The translations under genes and the position numbers were made by a program. 64,000 nt of DNA from CAYFKJ01 sp964343605 (GTDB taxonomy: Bacteria > Pseudomonadota > Alphaproteobacteria > UBA2966), in contig CAYFKJ010000005.1 of the NCBI GenBank assembly GCA_964343605.1, positions 372,001 to 436,000 on the forward strand, written 5' to 3'. Below, one piece after another: positions 53,935-63,400 of this stretch. The notes under the pieces are model-generated. The model saw only the letters and a program-made list of their open reading frames with translations. It was not told where the DNA came from and ran no database searches. Numbering within the stretch: position 1 is the stretch's first letter; each line of letters begins with the position of its first letter.

Positions 53935-54615
53935 ATGACAGATTACAATTACGCTGATTTCAGCCTGAAACGGGAGATGCCGCCGTTCGATGAATTCCGC
54001 GACCGGCTTCACGCCGGTGAGCGGGCGCCGGACTTCCCGCTCGAGGATCTTGCCAGCGGCGAGGTCGTGAACATGCGGGATTTGTGGAAAAAAGGCCCGG
54101 CGATCATCGAATTCGGGTCCTTCACCTGACCGTACTGTGCCATGGCGGCCGAGGCGATGGACGACCTCGCCGACCGCCTGGCGGACCGAGCCGTGAGCTC
54201 AGTTTTTCTGTACACGCGTGAAGCACACCCGGGCGAAACCTACCGCCACCACACCTCGATGGACGGCAAGCGCGCCAACGCGCAGGCTTTCCGGGAACAC
54301 GTGAACCTGCGGCGGCCGATCCTGCTCGACGATCTTGAAGGCACGGCCCACAAGGCCTACGGCATCCTGCCGAACATGACTTGGATCATCGGCAAGGGCG
54401 GCATGATCCTCTACAAGGCGGCCTGGACTGGCGTCGAAGATGTCGAGGATGCCTTCAATACCCTGATGGACGGCCATGCCCGGCGCATCAAGGACCAGCT
54501 CGTGCCGTTCTACAGCGAACGCTTCGCCTGGCGGACGCGCGACGAGGACGGCTTCAGAGAAGGCCTGGAACGCGCCGGCCCGCAAGCCGTGTCTGATTTC
54601 TACGACAAGGAATAG
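53935..54615 (+). CDS. Deiodinase-like redoxin, probable selenoprotein (in-frame TGA = Sec65)
   Basis: The gene reads as one 226-residue protein if the TGA at 54127-54129 is decoded as selenocysteine. The first part (MTDYNYADFSLKREMPPF to residue 64) contains a redoxin-like start (AGERAPDFPLEDLASGEVV, KKGPAIIEFGSFT). The TGA then falls in Thr-[TGA]-Pro-Tyr-Cys, at the active-site position of a thioredoxin fold, giving U-x-x-C (Sec65, C68). The flanking GSFT-U-P resembles iodothyronine deiodinases, which are selenoproteins. The second part (AMAAEAMDDLADRLADRAV, FLYTREAHPGETYRHHTS, GILPNMTWIIGKGGMILYKAAWTG) continues the same fold and frame without a break. GGAG at 53924-53927 fits the ATG at 53935. 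A plain nonsense mutation is the alternative. Confidence 0.85.
54144..54178 (+). promoter_or_regulatory. Candidate bacterial SECIS hairpin
   Basis: Just after the TGA is a two-part hairpin: outer stem GGCGG (54144-54148) with CCGCC (54174-54178), and inner stem CGAGG (54150-54154) with CCTCG (54165-54169), around a 10-base loop CGATGGACGA. The loop begins 25 bases after the TGA, inside the range used by bacterial SECIS elements. The fold was drawn by eye. Confidence 0.45.
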
Positions 54616-54639
54616 GCGAACGCTGTCGGATGGCGGGGT

Positions 54640-55203
54640 CTAGAGTTGGACCCAGCCCTCCGGCGGCGAGCCTTTGCCGGGGTGCATCGCGCCGCAGTTT
54701 GGGCACTTGCGGGCGTCCTCGTCCTCGTGGAAGGCCTCGTAGATCTTGGGGAGGGCGGTGACGATGCCGCTCGGGCCGCCCAGGGGCACCTCGACGCGGT
54801 GGACGCGGGCTTCGCATTCGAAGCAATACCACTCGAAGCCCTCCTTCATGCCGTCCATGCGCGGGCTCTCTACGACGATGCCGACCGATCCCTCCTGCGG
54901 CCGTTGCGGCGCATGGATGGTGTGCGAGGGCATCATGAAGACTTCGCCCTCGCGGATCGGCACGTCGTAGATCGCGCCGTTCTCGGCAATCTTCAGCATC
55001 ATGTCGCCTTTGACTTGGTAGAACCATTCCTCCACCGGATCGTCGTGGAAATCGACGCGGGTGTTGGGGCCGCCGACCACCATCACGATCATGCCGCTTT
55101 CGTCGTGCAGCAGCTTGTTGTTGACGGGCGGCGTCAGGGAGGCCTGGTTGTCGGCAACCCATTGCTGAAAATTGAATGGCGTGAACCTCGGATGCAACGG
55201 CAT
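54640..55203 (-). CDS. 3-Hydroxyanthranilate 3,4-dioxygenase-like protein
   Basis: This 187-residue protein has the cupin fold of 3-hydroxyanthranilate dioxygenase, which opens the ring of 3-hydroxyanthranilate on the way to quinolinate or to 2-nitrobenzoate breakdown products. The iron ligands sit in RVDFHDDPVEEWFYQVKGD (His, Glu) and MMPSHTIHAPQRP (His). The bacterial C-terminal rubredoxin-like site is complete (CFEC near 129 and CPNC near 170). Length fits the bacterial form. It is 36 bases downstream of a DapA-family gene on the same strand. The typical kynurenine-pathway genes are not next to it, so the natural substrate may be a relative of 3-hydroxyanthranilate. Confidence 0.88.
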   Translation of the reverse strand: MPLHPRFTPFNFQQWVADNQASLTPPVNNKLLHDESGMIVMVVGGPNTRVDFHDDPVEEWFYQVKGDMMLKIAENGAIYDVPIREGEVFMMPSHTIHAPQRPQEGSVGIVVESPRMDGMKEGFEWYCFECEARVHRVEVPLGGPSGIVTALPKIYEAFHEDEDARKCPNCGAMHPGKGSPPEGWVQL

Positions 55204-55239
55204 GGCGGAAACTCCCCGATTAATAATTACGAATGAAAC

Positions 55240-56211
55240 TTATTCGGCGGCCATATCGTCCGTGACCAGGCCGCAGGATTCAAGGGCGATTTTAGTCTGA
55301 ACTTTCTCTTCTTCGGTCAGGTCGAGCATGGGCCGGCGCACCGGTCCGCCGGCCTGGCCCAACAATTCCTGCCAGTACTTCTGGTGGGCCTGGGGCTTGC
55401 CGCCGGGGCGGGTGCCCTTCAGTGCCCGACGAACCGGTTCCAAGCTGTCGCGCACCGCACGGGCCTCGTCGACGCGGCCGGCAAAGGCGAGCTCGGTGTA
55501 CTCGTGCATGCGCCGGTCCGACTTGGTTTGGATGAGATACGGGGGAGAGGAGCAGAGATAGAGCTGCCAGCCCAGTTCGACAATGTTGTCGAACCACTCG
55601 TCCTCGGAAGCCGAGCTCACCAGTATCCTGTCACCGGCAAGCCGCGTGAGCTCGGCATACATGTCGCGCGGCACGCTGTACTTGATGGCGACGATGTTGT
55701 CGAGGTCGGCGATTCGGTTACACAATTCCGGGCTCATCAGGTAGCCGCTGTCGGGATGGCTCCACATGGCGATGCCGAGGTTGGTGCGCTCCGAGATGTA
55801 ACGGTAATACTCGTAGAGCGTCTCGTCGCGGTCCGTCACGAAGTGCAGGACCGGCGCATGCACGACGATGTAATCGGCGCCGACGTCCTCGGCGTGGCGG
55901 GTGAGTTCGAGTACCGTGTCCATGTTCTGATCGGAAACCGACATGATGGTGTTGCCCCGATCGCCGGTGGCCTCCACGGCCAATTCGAAGGTGCGCTTGC
56001 GTTCCTCTACGGACATGGAGAAGAACTCGCCCTGCTTGCCGGCGATGAACAGGCCTTCGATGCCGAGGTCCTCGACCCAGTGCCGGATGTTGGCGCGGAA
56101 GCCGTCCTCGTCGATGGATAGGTCCGGATTGAACGGGGTCAACGCCGCCGCCCAGATGCCCTTCATGTTTTGCCGGGCATAAGCCTTGGCATCTTGCTTG
56201 TCGTATTTCAT
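55240..56211 (-). CDS. DapA-family (N-acetylneuraminate lyase superfamily) aldolase/hydratase
   Basis: This 323-residue TIM-barrel protein is a class I aldolase of the dihydrodipicolinate synthase superfamily. The Schiff-base lysine lies in IVAIKYSVPRDMY (about residue 175), and the entry strand is GIWAAALTPFNPDLSIDEDGF. The usual GTTGE of true DapA is AGKQGEFFSMS, and the tyrosine region is DYIVVHAPVLHFV, so it is not lysine biosynthesis. Hydratase-aldolases of aromatic catabolism are a possible match. I chose the ATG at 56211, which overlaps the stop of the molybdenum hydroxylase gene by one base (TGATG). The C-terminal 40 residues form a family-specific extension. Confidence 0.87.
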   Translation of the reverse strand: MKYDKQDAKAYARQNMKGIWAAALTPFNPDLSIDEDGFRANIRHWVEDLGIEGLFIAGKQGEFFSMSVEERKRTFELAVEATGDRGNTIMSVSDQNMDTVLELTRHAEDVGADYIVVHAPVLHFVTDRDETLYEYYRYISERTNLGIAMWSHPDSGYLMSPELCNRIADLDNIVAIKYSVPRDMYAELTRLAGDRILVSSASEDEWFDNIVELGWQLYLCSSPPYLIQTKSDRRMHEYTELAFAGRVDEARAVRDSLEPVRRALKGTRPGGKPQAHQKYWQELLGQAGGPVRRPMLDLTEEEKVQTKIALESCGLVTDDMAAE

Positions 56212-58382
56212 CACTCGCACTCCCTGGCGGCTTTCATTGCGCGCCACACCCGTTCACTTGTCAGCGGCATATCCAATTGCTCGACGCCCAGCGGCGCCAA
56301 AGCGTCCAGCACCGCGTTCAGTATGGCCGGCGGTGCACCGATAGTACCCGCCTCGCCGATGCCCTTGGCCCCAAGAAGATTAAAGGGCGAAGGGGTTTCG
56401 ATCTTATGCAAACGAATATCGGGCATATCGTCGGCCCTGGGCAAGGCGTAGTCCATCAGCGATCCCGTCAGCAACTGGCCATCCCGGTCGTAAACGACGC
56501 GCTCCATCAAGGCTTCGCCCAGGCCCTGCGCGATGCCGCCCTTCACCTGACCTTCCGCCAGCAGGGGATTGACGATGGTTCCCGCATCATCGACACAAAA
56601 CACCTGTTCCACGCGGACCACGCCGGTATCGCGGTCGACCGTGGCCGTGGCGACGTAGCAGCCGTTGCCCCAGGCCTCTCCGTCGTTGTGGTAGACGGTT
56701 TCCGCTTCGACCATTTTCCCCGGACCGGCTTGCCGCGACAAGTCGAGCGCTTCCCGGGCGGCCTGCAACAGCGCACTGCCGCCGATCGCGGTCGACCGGC
56801 TGGCGAGGGCGCCGATGCCGGCGGGGACGGTGTCGCTGTCGCCGACCACGACCTCGACCTGCGTTGGCTCGACCCCGAACACGTCCGCCACGATCTGGGC
56901 GTAGGCCGTTTCCCGCGCCTGCCCCTGGGTGCTCGATCCGCTTGCCGCTGTGATGGTGCCGTCCGCGCCGACACGAACCCGCGCACTTTCCCAGCCCTGC
57001 CCGCTGGGCTCGACGTAAGCCGATAGGCCGATGCCGTACAATTCGCCGGCGTCCCGGCGTTGCTGTTGTGTCCGCTTCAGACCGCCGAGGCCGCTGAGGT
57101 CGCCGGCCGCCGCCAGGGTGGCTCCGAAATCACCGGAATCGAGGACGATACCGGTTGCGCTTTTGTGCGGAAGCCGATCCGTTCCGACGAAATTCCGCCG
57201 CCGGATGTCCATGGCGTCGAGATTTAGGCGGCGCGCAGCCGCTTCGGCCAGACGTTCCATCAGCATGGCGGCTTCGGGTCTGCCGGCGCCGCGGTATATG
57301 CCCACTGGCGCCGTGTTGGAGGTCTTGGCCTCGACGTGTATGTCGACGGCGGGAATGTCATAGGGTCCCGGTAGAATTCGACCCGCGTTCCAGGCCGGAA
57401 CGGCGGCGCTGAAAGGCAGCCAGTTGCCCAGCGGGCATTGGACGCGCGCGCGTAAGCCCAGGAATTCGCCGTCCTCCGAAAGGGCCAGTTCGCCCCACGA
57501 CTTCGCCCCGCGGCCGTGGGTGGCGCTGAGGAGATCCTCGGAACGGCTGGCGACCCATTTGACGCTGCGCTTGAGTGTGAAGGCCGCGTAAGCCGTCAGG
57601 ATTTCCTCAGGGTATACGGACGCTTTCATGCCAAATGCGCCACCCACATCCGTCGCGATGACGCGGACGCGCGCCGCATCGAGTCCGATGATTTCGGCGA
57701 CGTCACGGCGTGCCCGGTGCGGCGTCTGGCTGCTCGTCCACAGCACGAGGCTTTCACCTTCATCGCTCCATTCGGCGACCAGGGTCCGGGGCTCCATGGG
57801 GGAGGGGGCCAGGCGCGGGTGCTCGATATTTACTTCAACGGTGGCGAAGGCGTGCTCAAATATCTCGTCGCAGTCCTCCGTGCGCCACGACTTGGCGATT
57901 TCCGGCGCCTCGGCCTCAGGCGGCGATACGTCTTCAAGATCGGCGAATATCAATTCGGCGGCGTCGACGGCCGCCGCCTGGCTTTCGGCAACGACTGCGG
58001 CGATCGGCTGGCCGACCGCCGTAACCCGATCCCGGGCCAGAACGGGGCTCGGCGGAACACGCATGTCCTCGAAGATCGGGTTGACGGGCAAGGGACCCAA
58101 CGCGGCGACATCGGCTCCGCTGAAAACAGCTATGACGCCTGGGTGTTCCCGCACCTCGTCAAGGTCGAGCGACAGGATCTCGGCATGGGCCATGGGACTT
58201 CGAAGAAATGCGATGTGAAGGCAGTCGGCGGGCGTGATGTCGCCCACGAAACGGCCGTTCCCCGTCAGCAAACGATCGTCTTCCCGTCGCAGGGTCCGCT
58301 GTCCGATCCAGCTCTTGGATCGGTCGTCGTTGTCGGCCAATGCGCTCAACTCCATAGCTCTCTCAAATTTCGAGACGGACAC
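56211..58382 (-). CDS. Xanthine dehydrogenase-family molybdopterin-binding (large) subunit
   Basis: This 723-residue protein is the catalytic subunit of a molybdenum hydroxylase. Its N-terminal a/b hammerhead domain starts WIGQRTLRREDDRLLTGNGRFV. The molybdopterin domains show IATDVGGAFGMKASVYPEE, VGIYRGAGRPEAAMLMERL and the catalytic glutamate region LLGAKGIGEAGTIGAPPAI. The CO dehydrogenase loop with the selenyl/Cys motif is not seen, so an N-heterocycle or aldehyde is a more likely substrate. The [2Fe-2S] and FAD subunit genes are absent nearby. Starts are GTG at 58382 or ATG at 58355, the latter after GAGAG. It follows the DUF1194 gene by 6 bases. Confidence 0.92.
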   Translation of the reverse strand: MSVSKFERAMELSALADNDDRSKSWIGQRTLRREDDRLLTGNGRFVGDITPADCLHIAFLRSPMAHAEILSLDLDEVREHPGVIAVFSGADVAALGPLPVNPIFEDMRVPPSPVLARDRVTAVGQPIAAVVAESQAAAVDAAELIFADLEDVSPPEAEAPEIAKSWRTEDCDEIFEHAFATVEVNIEHPRLAPSPMEPRTLVAEWSDEGESLVLWTSSQTPHRARRDVAEIIGLDAARVRVIATDVGGAFGMKASVYPEEILTAYAAFTLKRSVKWVASRSEDLLSATHGRGAKSWGELALSEDGEFLGLRARVQCPLGNWLPFSAAVPAWNAGRILPGPYDIPAVDIHVEAKTSNTAPVGIYRGAGRPEAAMLMERLAEAAARRLNLDAMDIRRRNFVGTDRLPHKSATGIVLDSGDFGATLAAAGDLSGLGGLKRTQQQRRDAGELYGIGLSAYVEPSGQGWESARVRVGADGTITAASGSSTQGQARETAYAQIVADVFGVEPTQVEVVVGDSDTVPAGIGALASRSTAIGGSALLQAAREALDLSRQAGPGKMVEAETVYHNDGEAWGNGCYVATATVDRDTGVVRVEQVFCVDDAGTIVNPLLAEGQVKGGIAQGLGEALMERVVYDRDGQLLTGSLMDYALPRADDMPDIRLHKIETPSPFNLLGAKGIGEAGTIGAPPAILNAVLDALAPLGVEQLDMPLTSERVWRAMKAARECE

Positions 58383-58388
58383 CTTGCG

Positions 58389-59189
58389 TCATTGGTGGTC
58401 GAGCCTCAAGCCCTTGATCTGAAGTTCCCCGGCGTTGCAAGGCGGACGGCTGGTTGCGGCGACCCGGATCAACTTGGGCCCCGGCGCAAGACCGGCGATT
58501 TCGAGGATCATCTTCCGCCGAATGGCGCGGGCGAAATCCTTAAAGCCATCGGCCACGATGACGAAGGCGCCGGATCCACCGATGACGCAATCCTCAAAGT
58601 AGGCATCCAGTTCGAGCAATTGCGAAAGCCGGTAGGGACCAGGGCGCTGGTTGATGATGGGCAATCCATTGATGGTAATGCCGGCGGCTACCGTCCGGTC
58701 GCGGGCCGGAACGACGATCTCGCCTTTGTTGTTGGGCCCGTCTCCCGATATGTCGATGATGCGGCGAGGCGCTTCGAAGCCGTTGTTGTCGAAGGTCGGC
58801 GCCAGGGCGTCGAGCAGGGCACTGATGTAGGTCCAGAACTCGGTTCTGATTTCGGGCCGGCTCACCGCCTCGGCGAAGCGGGTGGCGCTACCGGCATCGG
58901 ACACCTCGGTCCAGTCCACCAGCATCCGCTGAACGTCGGGACCGGCCCATTCGACGTAGGCCACCGCAATGCGGCCGTAACGGCCGTGACGGATGGCCTC
59001 GATTACGTCCGGGTGCTTGAGGGCGTTGACGAAACCCTGCCTCTGCAGCCTGGCTTCCTTGATATCCATGCTGCCGGAAATATCGGCCGCAAGGATCAGT
59101 TCCAGATCCACCTGGCGTGCCTGAACCGTTTGCAGGGGCAAGCAAGTCCAGACCAGGGCTGCGGCGGTCAGCAGGAATCGTCGTCCCAT
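58389..59189 (-). CDS. DUF1194 family exported VWA-like protein
   Basis: This 266-residue protein has a signal peptide (about residues 1-25, FLLTAAALVWTCLPLQTVQA) and matches DUF1194, a von Willebrand factor A-like family common in alphaproteobacteria. The metal-binding MIDAS start is ILAADISGSMD, with the supporting threonine or serine region SDAGSATRFAEAV and the later aspartate in IIDISGDGPNNKG. The C-terminal 40 residues carry a basic tail (RRKMILEIAGL). It is probably periplasmic and binds partners through a divalent cation. Function of the family is unknown. It lies only 6 bases before the molybdenum hydroxylase gene, which may be a maturation or assembly link, but this is inference. 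Confidence 0.87.
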   Translation of the reverse strand: MGRRFLLTAAALVWTCLPLQTVQARQVDLELILAADISGSMDIKEARLQRQGFVNALKHPDVIEAIRHGRYGRIAVAYVEWAGPDVQRMLVDWTEVSDAGSATRFAEAVSRPEIRTEFWTYISALLDALAPTFDNNGFEAPRRIIDISGDGPNNKGEIVVPARDRTVAAGITINGLPIINQRPGPYRLSQLLELDAYFEDCVIGGSGAFVIVADGFKDFARAIRRKMILEIAGLAPGPKLIRVAATSRPPCNAGELQIKGLRLDHQ

Positions 59190-59225
59190 GAAGCACCTGC
59201 ATGGATCTTGGCGCCAGTCGGGGAC

Positions 59226-60284
59226 TCAGGTCTTCTTGAGACCCTTGCGTACGTCGTAGTCGTTGCCTGGCGCCCACGACTTCACCAGTTGCGTGAAGTC
59301 CTTGTCGTTTTCCGGCAGCACGATGCGCAACGTCATGTGCTGGTCGCCCCGCACGCCGGTTTTGCGTTCTGCCACGCCCTTGCCGCGCAGCCTGAGGCGG
59401 GTATTGGTGTTGGAACCTTTCGGCACGGTAAGGCTGACCGGACCGTCGATGGTAGGCACTTCGATGCGGGCCCCCAAAACGGCCTCCTGTATGGTGACCG
59501 GCAGTTCGACGTGGATATCCTGGCCGACCTGAACGAATACGGGATGCGGCAGGATACCGATCTCCACCAGGGCGTCGCCGGCCGGTCTGGCGCCAAGGCC
59601 CGTCTTGGCCGCATCGCCCATGCCTTTGAGGCGGATGACCTGACCGTTCTCGACACCGGCGGGAATGGCGACGTAGACGTCCTTGCCGCTCTTCAGGGTC
59701 AGGCGTTTCTTGCCCCCCTTGATGGCGTCCAGGAGGCCGATCTCCAGCTTGTAGTGCTGATCGCCCACCTTGCCGTTGGGTTGGTCATCGCGGCTTTCCT
59801 TTTTGCCGCGGAAGAAGGGTTGAAATATATCGCTGGCGGAGAACCCGCCGAAGCCGAAGTTCTCGAAGCCGGCGGGCTCGACGGTGGCTTGCTCGCCGCC
59901 TTTTGCCGTTGTCTGTCCGGACTCCGCCGCCGCTGCCGCCGCGGCGCCGGTTTGCGCCGTCGTCTTCTCCGAGCGTGTCCGGCTTCCCGAAGCACTGCGC
60001 TGTCCCGTGCGGGGTTTGGCGCGCGACCGCTTCGCGTTTCCTTTGCGGAAATTGGTTTGGCGTTTTCCCGCCGCGTCGATTTCGCCCCGGTCGAAGCGAC
60101 TGCGCTGGCGGGCATCGCCCAGCAGATGGTAGGCCGCTGCGACCTCCTTGAACCGCTCTGCCGCAAGCGAATCGCCGGGTTGGCGATCCGGATGCCACTG
60201 TTTGGCCAGCCGCCTGTAACTTTGTTTGACCTCGGCCTGGCTCGCACTGCGCGAAACGCCGAGGACTTCGTAGGGATCAAGCAT
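59226..60284 (-). CDS. DnaJ-family co-chaperone (CbpA-like)
   Basis: This 352-residue co-chaperone stimulates DnaK. The J-domain is at the N-terminus, with the HPD tripeptide at 31-33 (KQWHPDRQPGD). A long charged low-complexity linker follows (about 75-160, rich in Lys, Arg, Thr, Ala and Gln). A DnaJ C-terminal substrate-binding domain comes next (DQHYKLEIGLLDAIKGGKKRL, VENGQVIRLKGMGD, HVELPVTIQEAVLGARIEVP, RLRLRGKGV). There is no zinc-finger region, so it is of the CbpA/type II class. The C-terminus is short. It lies 36 bases upstream of the DUF1194 gene and 173 bases downstream of the SEL1-repeat gene, all on the same strand. Confidence 0.9.
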   Translation of the reverse strand: MLDPYEVLGVSRSASQAEVKQSYRRLAKQWHPDRQPGDSLAAERFKEVAAAYHLLGDARQRSRFDRGEIDAAGKRQTNFRKGNAKRSRAKPRTGQRSASGSRTRSEKTTAQTGAAAAAAAESGQTTAKGGEQATVEPAGFENFGFGGFSASDIFQPFFRGKKESRDDQPNGKVGDQHYKLEIGLLDAIKGGKKRLTLKSGKDVYVAIPAGVENGQVIRLKGMGDAAKTGLGARPAGDALVEIGILPHPVFVQVGQDIHVELPVTIQEAVLGARIEVPTIDGPVSLTVPKGSNTNTRLRLRGKGVAERKTGVRGDQHMTLRIVLPENDKDFTQLVKSWAPGNDYDVRKGLKKT

Positions 60285-60373
60285 GGCGCCCCCACTACCC
60301 CCTTATTTTGTCGATTAGGCGGGTTGATGCGTGAGACGGTTCTGGTCGTATGTTACGGCGACTTTTTGCCGCT

Positions 60374-60390
60374 GCGAAAATCATTTTCGC
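60374..60390. promoter_or_regulatory. Palindrome in the dnaJ-like upstream region
   Basis: A perfect inverted repeat (GCGAAAAT, single centre base, ATTTTCGC) lies about 90-106 bases upstream of the DnaJ-like start and 68 bases after the SEL1 gene's stop. It could be an operator, or the stem of a terminator for the SEL1 gene, though no T run follows. Confidence 0.35.
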
Positions 60391-60457
60391 GTGTTGAATC
60401 ATACCAAATTGTTAACGTCAGCGGATTCGTCGGCAGCGGGGACGTGATGGTCGGAAA

Positions 60458-63400
60458 TCAGGGGGATTTCTTGTTCTTTTCCCAGAGTTCGGCCAGCCTT
60501 TGGGCGCCGACCAATTCATGCGGCAGCATCTCGGCGCGCAATTCGCCGAGGAACCGTTTGGCGGTCTGGTGACCGTTTTCGGCCGCCAGCGACCACCAGA
60601 GATACGCGCGGGCCAGATCTTCGTCCACGCCGGCGCCGTCGCGGTACAACCCACCCACGTAGAATTGGGCGTCGGAATCCCCGTTTTCCGCCGCGGGGAG
60701 CCAGAGATCCAGGGCTGCTTCATAGTTGCGCGCGCGGTAGGCCAGCAAACCGGCGTCCAAAATTCCGGAAGGCGGTGGTCCATTGGCGCTGGGTTCGTTG
60801 GAGGCCGTGATGGCTTCCGCCGCCAGCGCGGCGGTGCGCACGGTCTTGCCCCCGGTTTCCAATTCGTTGAAACCGCCGCTCGTTCCCTCGGTGGACTTCT
60901 TGATTTGCTCCGCCTGCGCTTCGGCCACAATGACGGGCGAAGGGGGCGGGGGCGGCTTGGCCGCCTCAACTTCCGCCTCAGCCTGTTGCTTAGCCTCCTC
61001 GACAATGATCGGTGACGGTGGTGGCGCCTCGGCCGCCGGCTCGACTGCCGGGGTCGGGGCATTCGTTTCGTCGGCGCCGGCCGTCGGCTCGGGATCGGTG
61101 GCCAGCGCGGCAACCTTATCCTTCTTGGCTTCTTCGACAAGAATGGGCGAGGGCGGCACGGTTTTCGGTGCTTCGGCCTGCAGTCTGGCGGCCATTTCGG
61201 CCTTGCGCTGTTCCACCTCGGCTTTTTGCTTGGCGGCAGCTTCGGCTTCTGCCTGCCGTTTGGCCTCCTCGGCGGCGCGTTTTTCGGCTTCGGCCTTTTC
61301 CCTGGCCGCGACCTCGGCTTCGGCTTTTTGTCTCGCCTCCTCGGCCGCTGCGAGCCGTTTGGCTTCCTCGGCCTCACGCTTTTCGGCTTCTGCGCGCAAC
61401 CGGGCGGCCACTTCGGCCTCGGCCTTGCGTTTTGCCTCCTCCGCCTTGCGTTGAACCTCGGCTTCCGCTTCGGCCTTGATGCGGGCTTCCTCCGCCCGGC
61501 GTTTTCTCAGCTCTTCCTCTTCGGCTTTGCGTTTGGCGTCGAGGGCGAGCTGCCGCGCAGCTTCGGCCTTGCGTTTGGCTTCCGCCTCGGCCTCGGCCTC
61601 GGCCTTGAGCCGGGCGTAGAGTTCCTCGGCGCGGCGTTTTTCCTCAGCCAGTCGTTTCTCTTCCTCTTCGCGGCGCTTGCGTTCGGCCTCCGCCGCGGCG
61701 CGCGCTTTGGCGGCTTCCTCGGCCTTGCGTTTTTCCTCGGCCAGCCGGCGTGCCTCGGCCTCGCGCCTTGCGGCTTCCGCCTTGGCCTGCTCCAAAGCAG
61801 CCTCCTTGCGCCGGGCCTCGGCTTCCGCAGCGACCTTGGCGGCGACACGCGCCGCTTCTTCCGCGCGCAGGCGTTCTTCCTCTTCGGCCCGCTTCTCGGC
61901 CGCGATTCGCGCCTTGGCCTTGAGTATCTGCAATTCGGCTTCCTTGCGCCGTTCTTCGGCTTCCTTGCGGGCCGTTTCGGCTGCTTCTTCGATCAGGATG
62001 GCGGAGGGCACGGCCTGGCGTTTGGCGATGGCGGCGGCGAGTTCCTGTTCGGCCTTGCGCGCCTCCGTCTCGGCCGTCTTGGCGGCGGTGCGGACCTTTT
62101 CCGCTTCCGCCACGGCAATCTTGGCAAGACGTTCCTGTTCGGCCAGCAAGGTTTCGGCCGCCTTGCGGCGTTCCTCGGCCTTGGCCACGGTCGCCTCGAG
62201 ATCCTTGCGCTTGCGCTCGGCTTCGGCAATGGCCGCCTCGGCGGCCTGACGCCGTTGTTCGGCCTCGAGCCGGCGTTCTTCCGCCTCCTTGGCGGCGGTT
62301 TCGGCGGCGGTACGCGCGACCTGCGCCCGGACCGCTTCCGTTGCCTTGCGTTCGGCTTCCTGCTGGGCGGCCAGGGCCGCAGCCTTTTCCTCCTCCAACT
62401 TGGCCGCCGTCACCTCCGCCGCCTTTCGGGCAGCAGCAGCGGCAGCGGCCTCGGCGGCATTGCGGGCGGCTTCAGCCCGGGCGATGTCGGCGGCCTTCCG
62501 GTCGGCTTCCGCCTTGGCGGCGTCCTCGGCAGCCTTAAGCTCCAAGGCCCGCCGTTCCGCCTGCGTGACCTCGCTGGATTGCTGGGCGGCGGCAGCGACC
62601 CGGGCGGCCTCGGCCTTGGCGGCTTCAGCCTTGACCGCCTCTGCCCGCGCAGCCTCGGCCTTGGCCGCTTCTTCCTTCAGTTTTTCCTCGGCCAGACGCT
62701 TGGTTTCCTCGGCCAGGCGCTGGGCTTCTTCGGCCAGCCGCTTGGCCTCGGCCTTGCGGCGAATTTCGGCAGCGCGGCGTTCCGCTTCCGCCTGTTTGCG
62801 GGCGGTTTCCGCTTTGCGCGCCGCCTCCGCAGCCTCGTCCGCCCGTTTCTTCGCTTCGGCGGCGGCCTCCTTCGCGCGCCTTTCCGCTTCCCCGGGGTCG
62901 GGGACCGTATCCGTCGGCGCCGGCGTGACGCCTTTTGAGATGAGGAGCGCCAATTTCTCCATCGCTTTGCGGTGCCCCAGTCGCGACGCCTGGTAATACC
63001 AGCTCAAGGCGGTGACATCGCTTTTTTCGACGCCGACGCCGTTCTCGTACATCATTCCGAGATTGTATTGAGCGATTTGGTGGTTCTGCTTTGCCGCCTT
63101 GGTGAACCACTTGATCGCTTCCTTGGGGTTCTGCGAGGTTCCCTGGCCCCGGAGATACATGTTGCCCAGGTTGGCCTGAGCCCTGGCGAAACCCTGCTCG
63201 GCGGCGCGGCGGTACCAATCCAGCGCTTTCTTAAAATCCTTCGGAACGCCGTGCCCGACCCGGAAAAGATGGCCGATGTTGCGTTGGGCCGCAGGCTGGC
63301 CCTTTTCCGCCAGCGGCAGCCAAATTTCGTAAGCCTTGGCGAAATCGCCGACCTCATAGGCGGCGAGCCCGGCGTCAAACGCCTCCTGCACCGACGCAAA

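Noticed and set aside
54142..54615. Separate gene starting after the TGA of the deiodinase-like frame
   Set aside because: The ATG lies within the redox helix, has no ribosome-binding site, and the two halves together form one domain.
57516..60572. Very long reading frame on the plus strand, antisense to the molybdenum hydroxylase, DUF1194 and DnaJ-like genes
   Set aside because: It crosses three well-supported genes, has no start signal, and its composition is the usual antisense echo of GC-rich codons. Similar frames at 268-2334 and 4631-5848 were rejected for the same reason.
61200..62900. Repetitive DNA that looks like a tandem array or CRISPR
   Set aside because: It encodes the Ala/Glu/Lys/Arg-rich helix of an open gene; unit lengths are irregular and no spacers are present.
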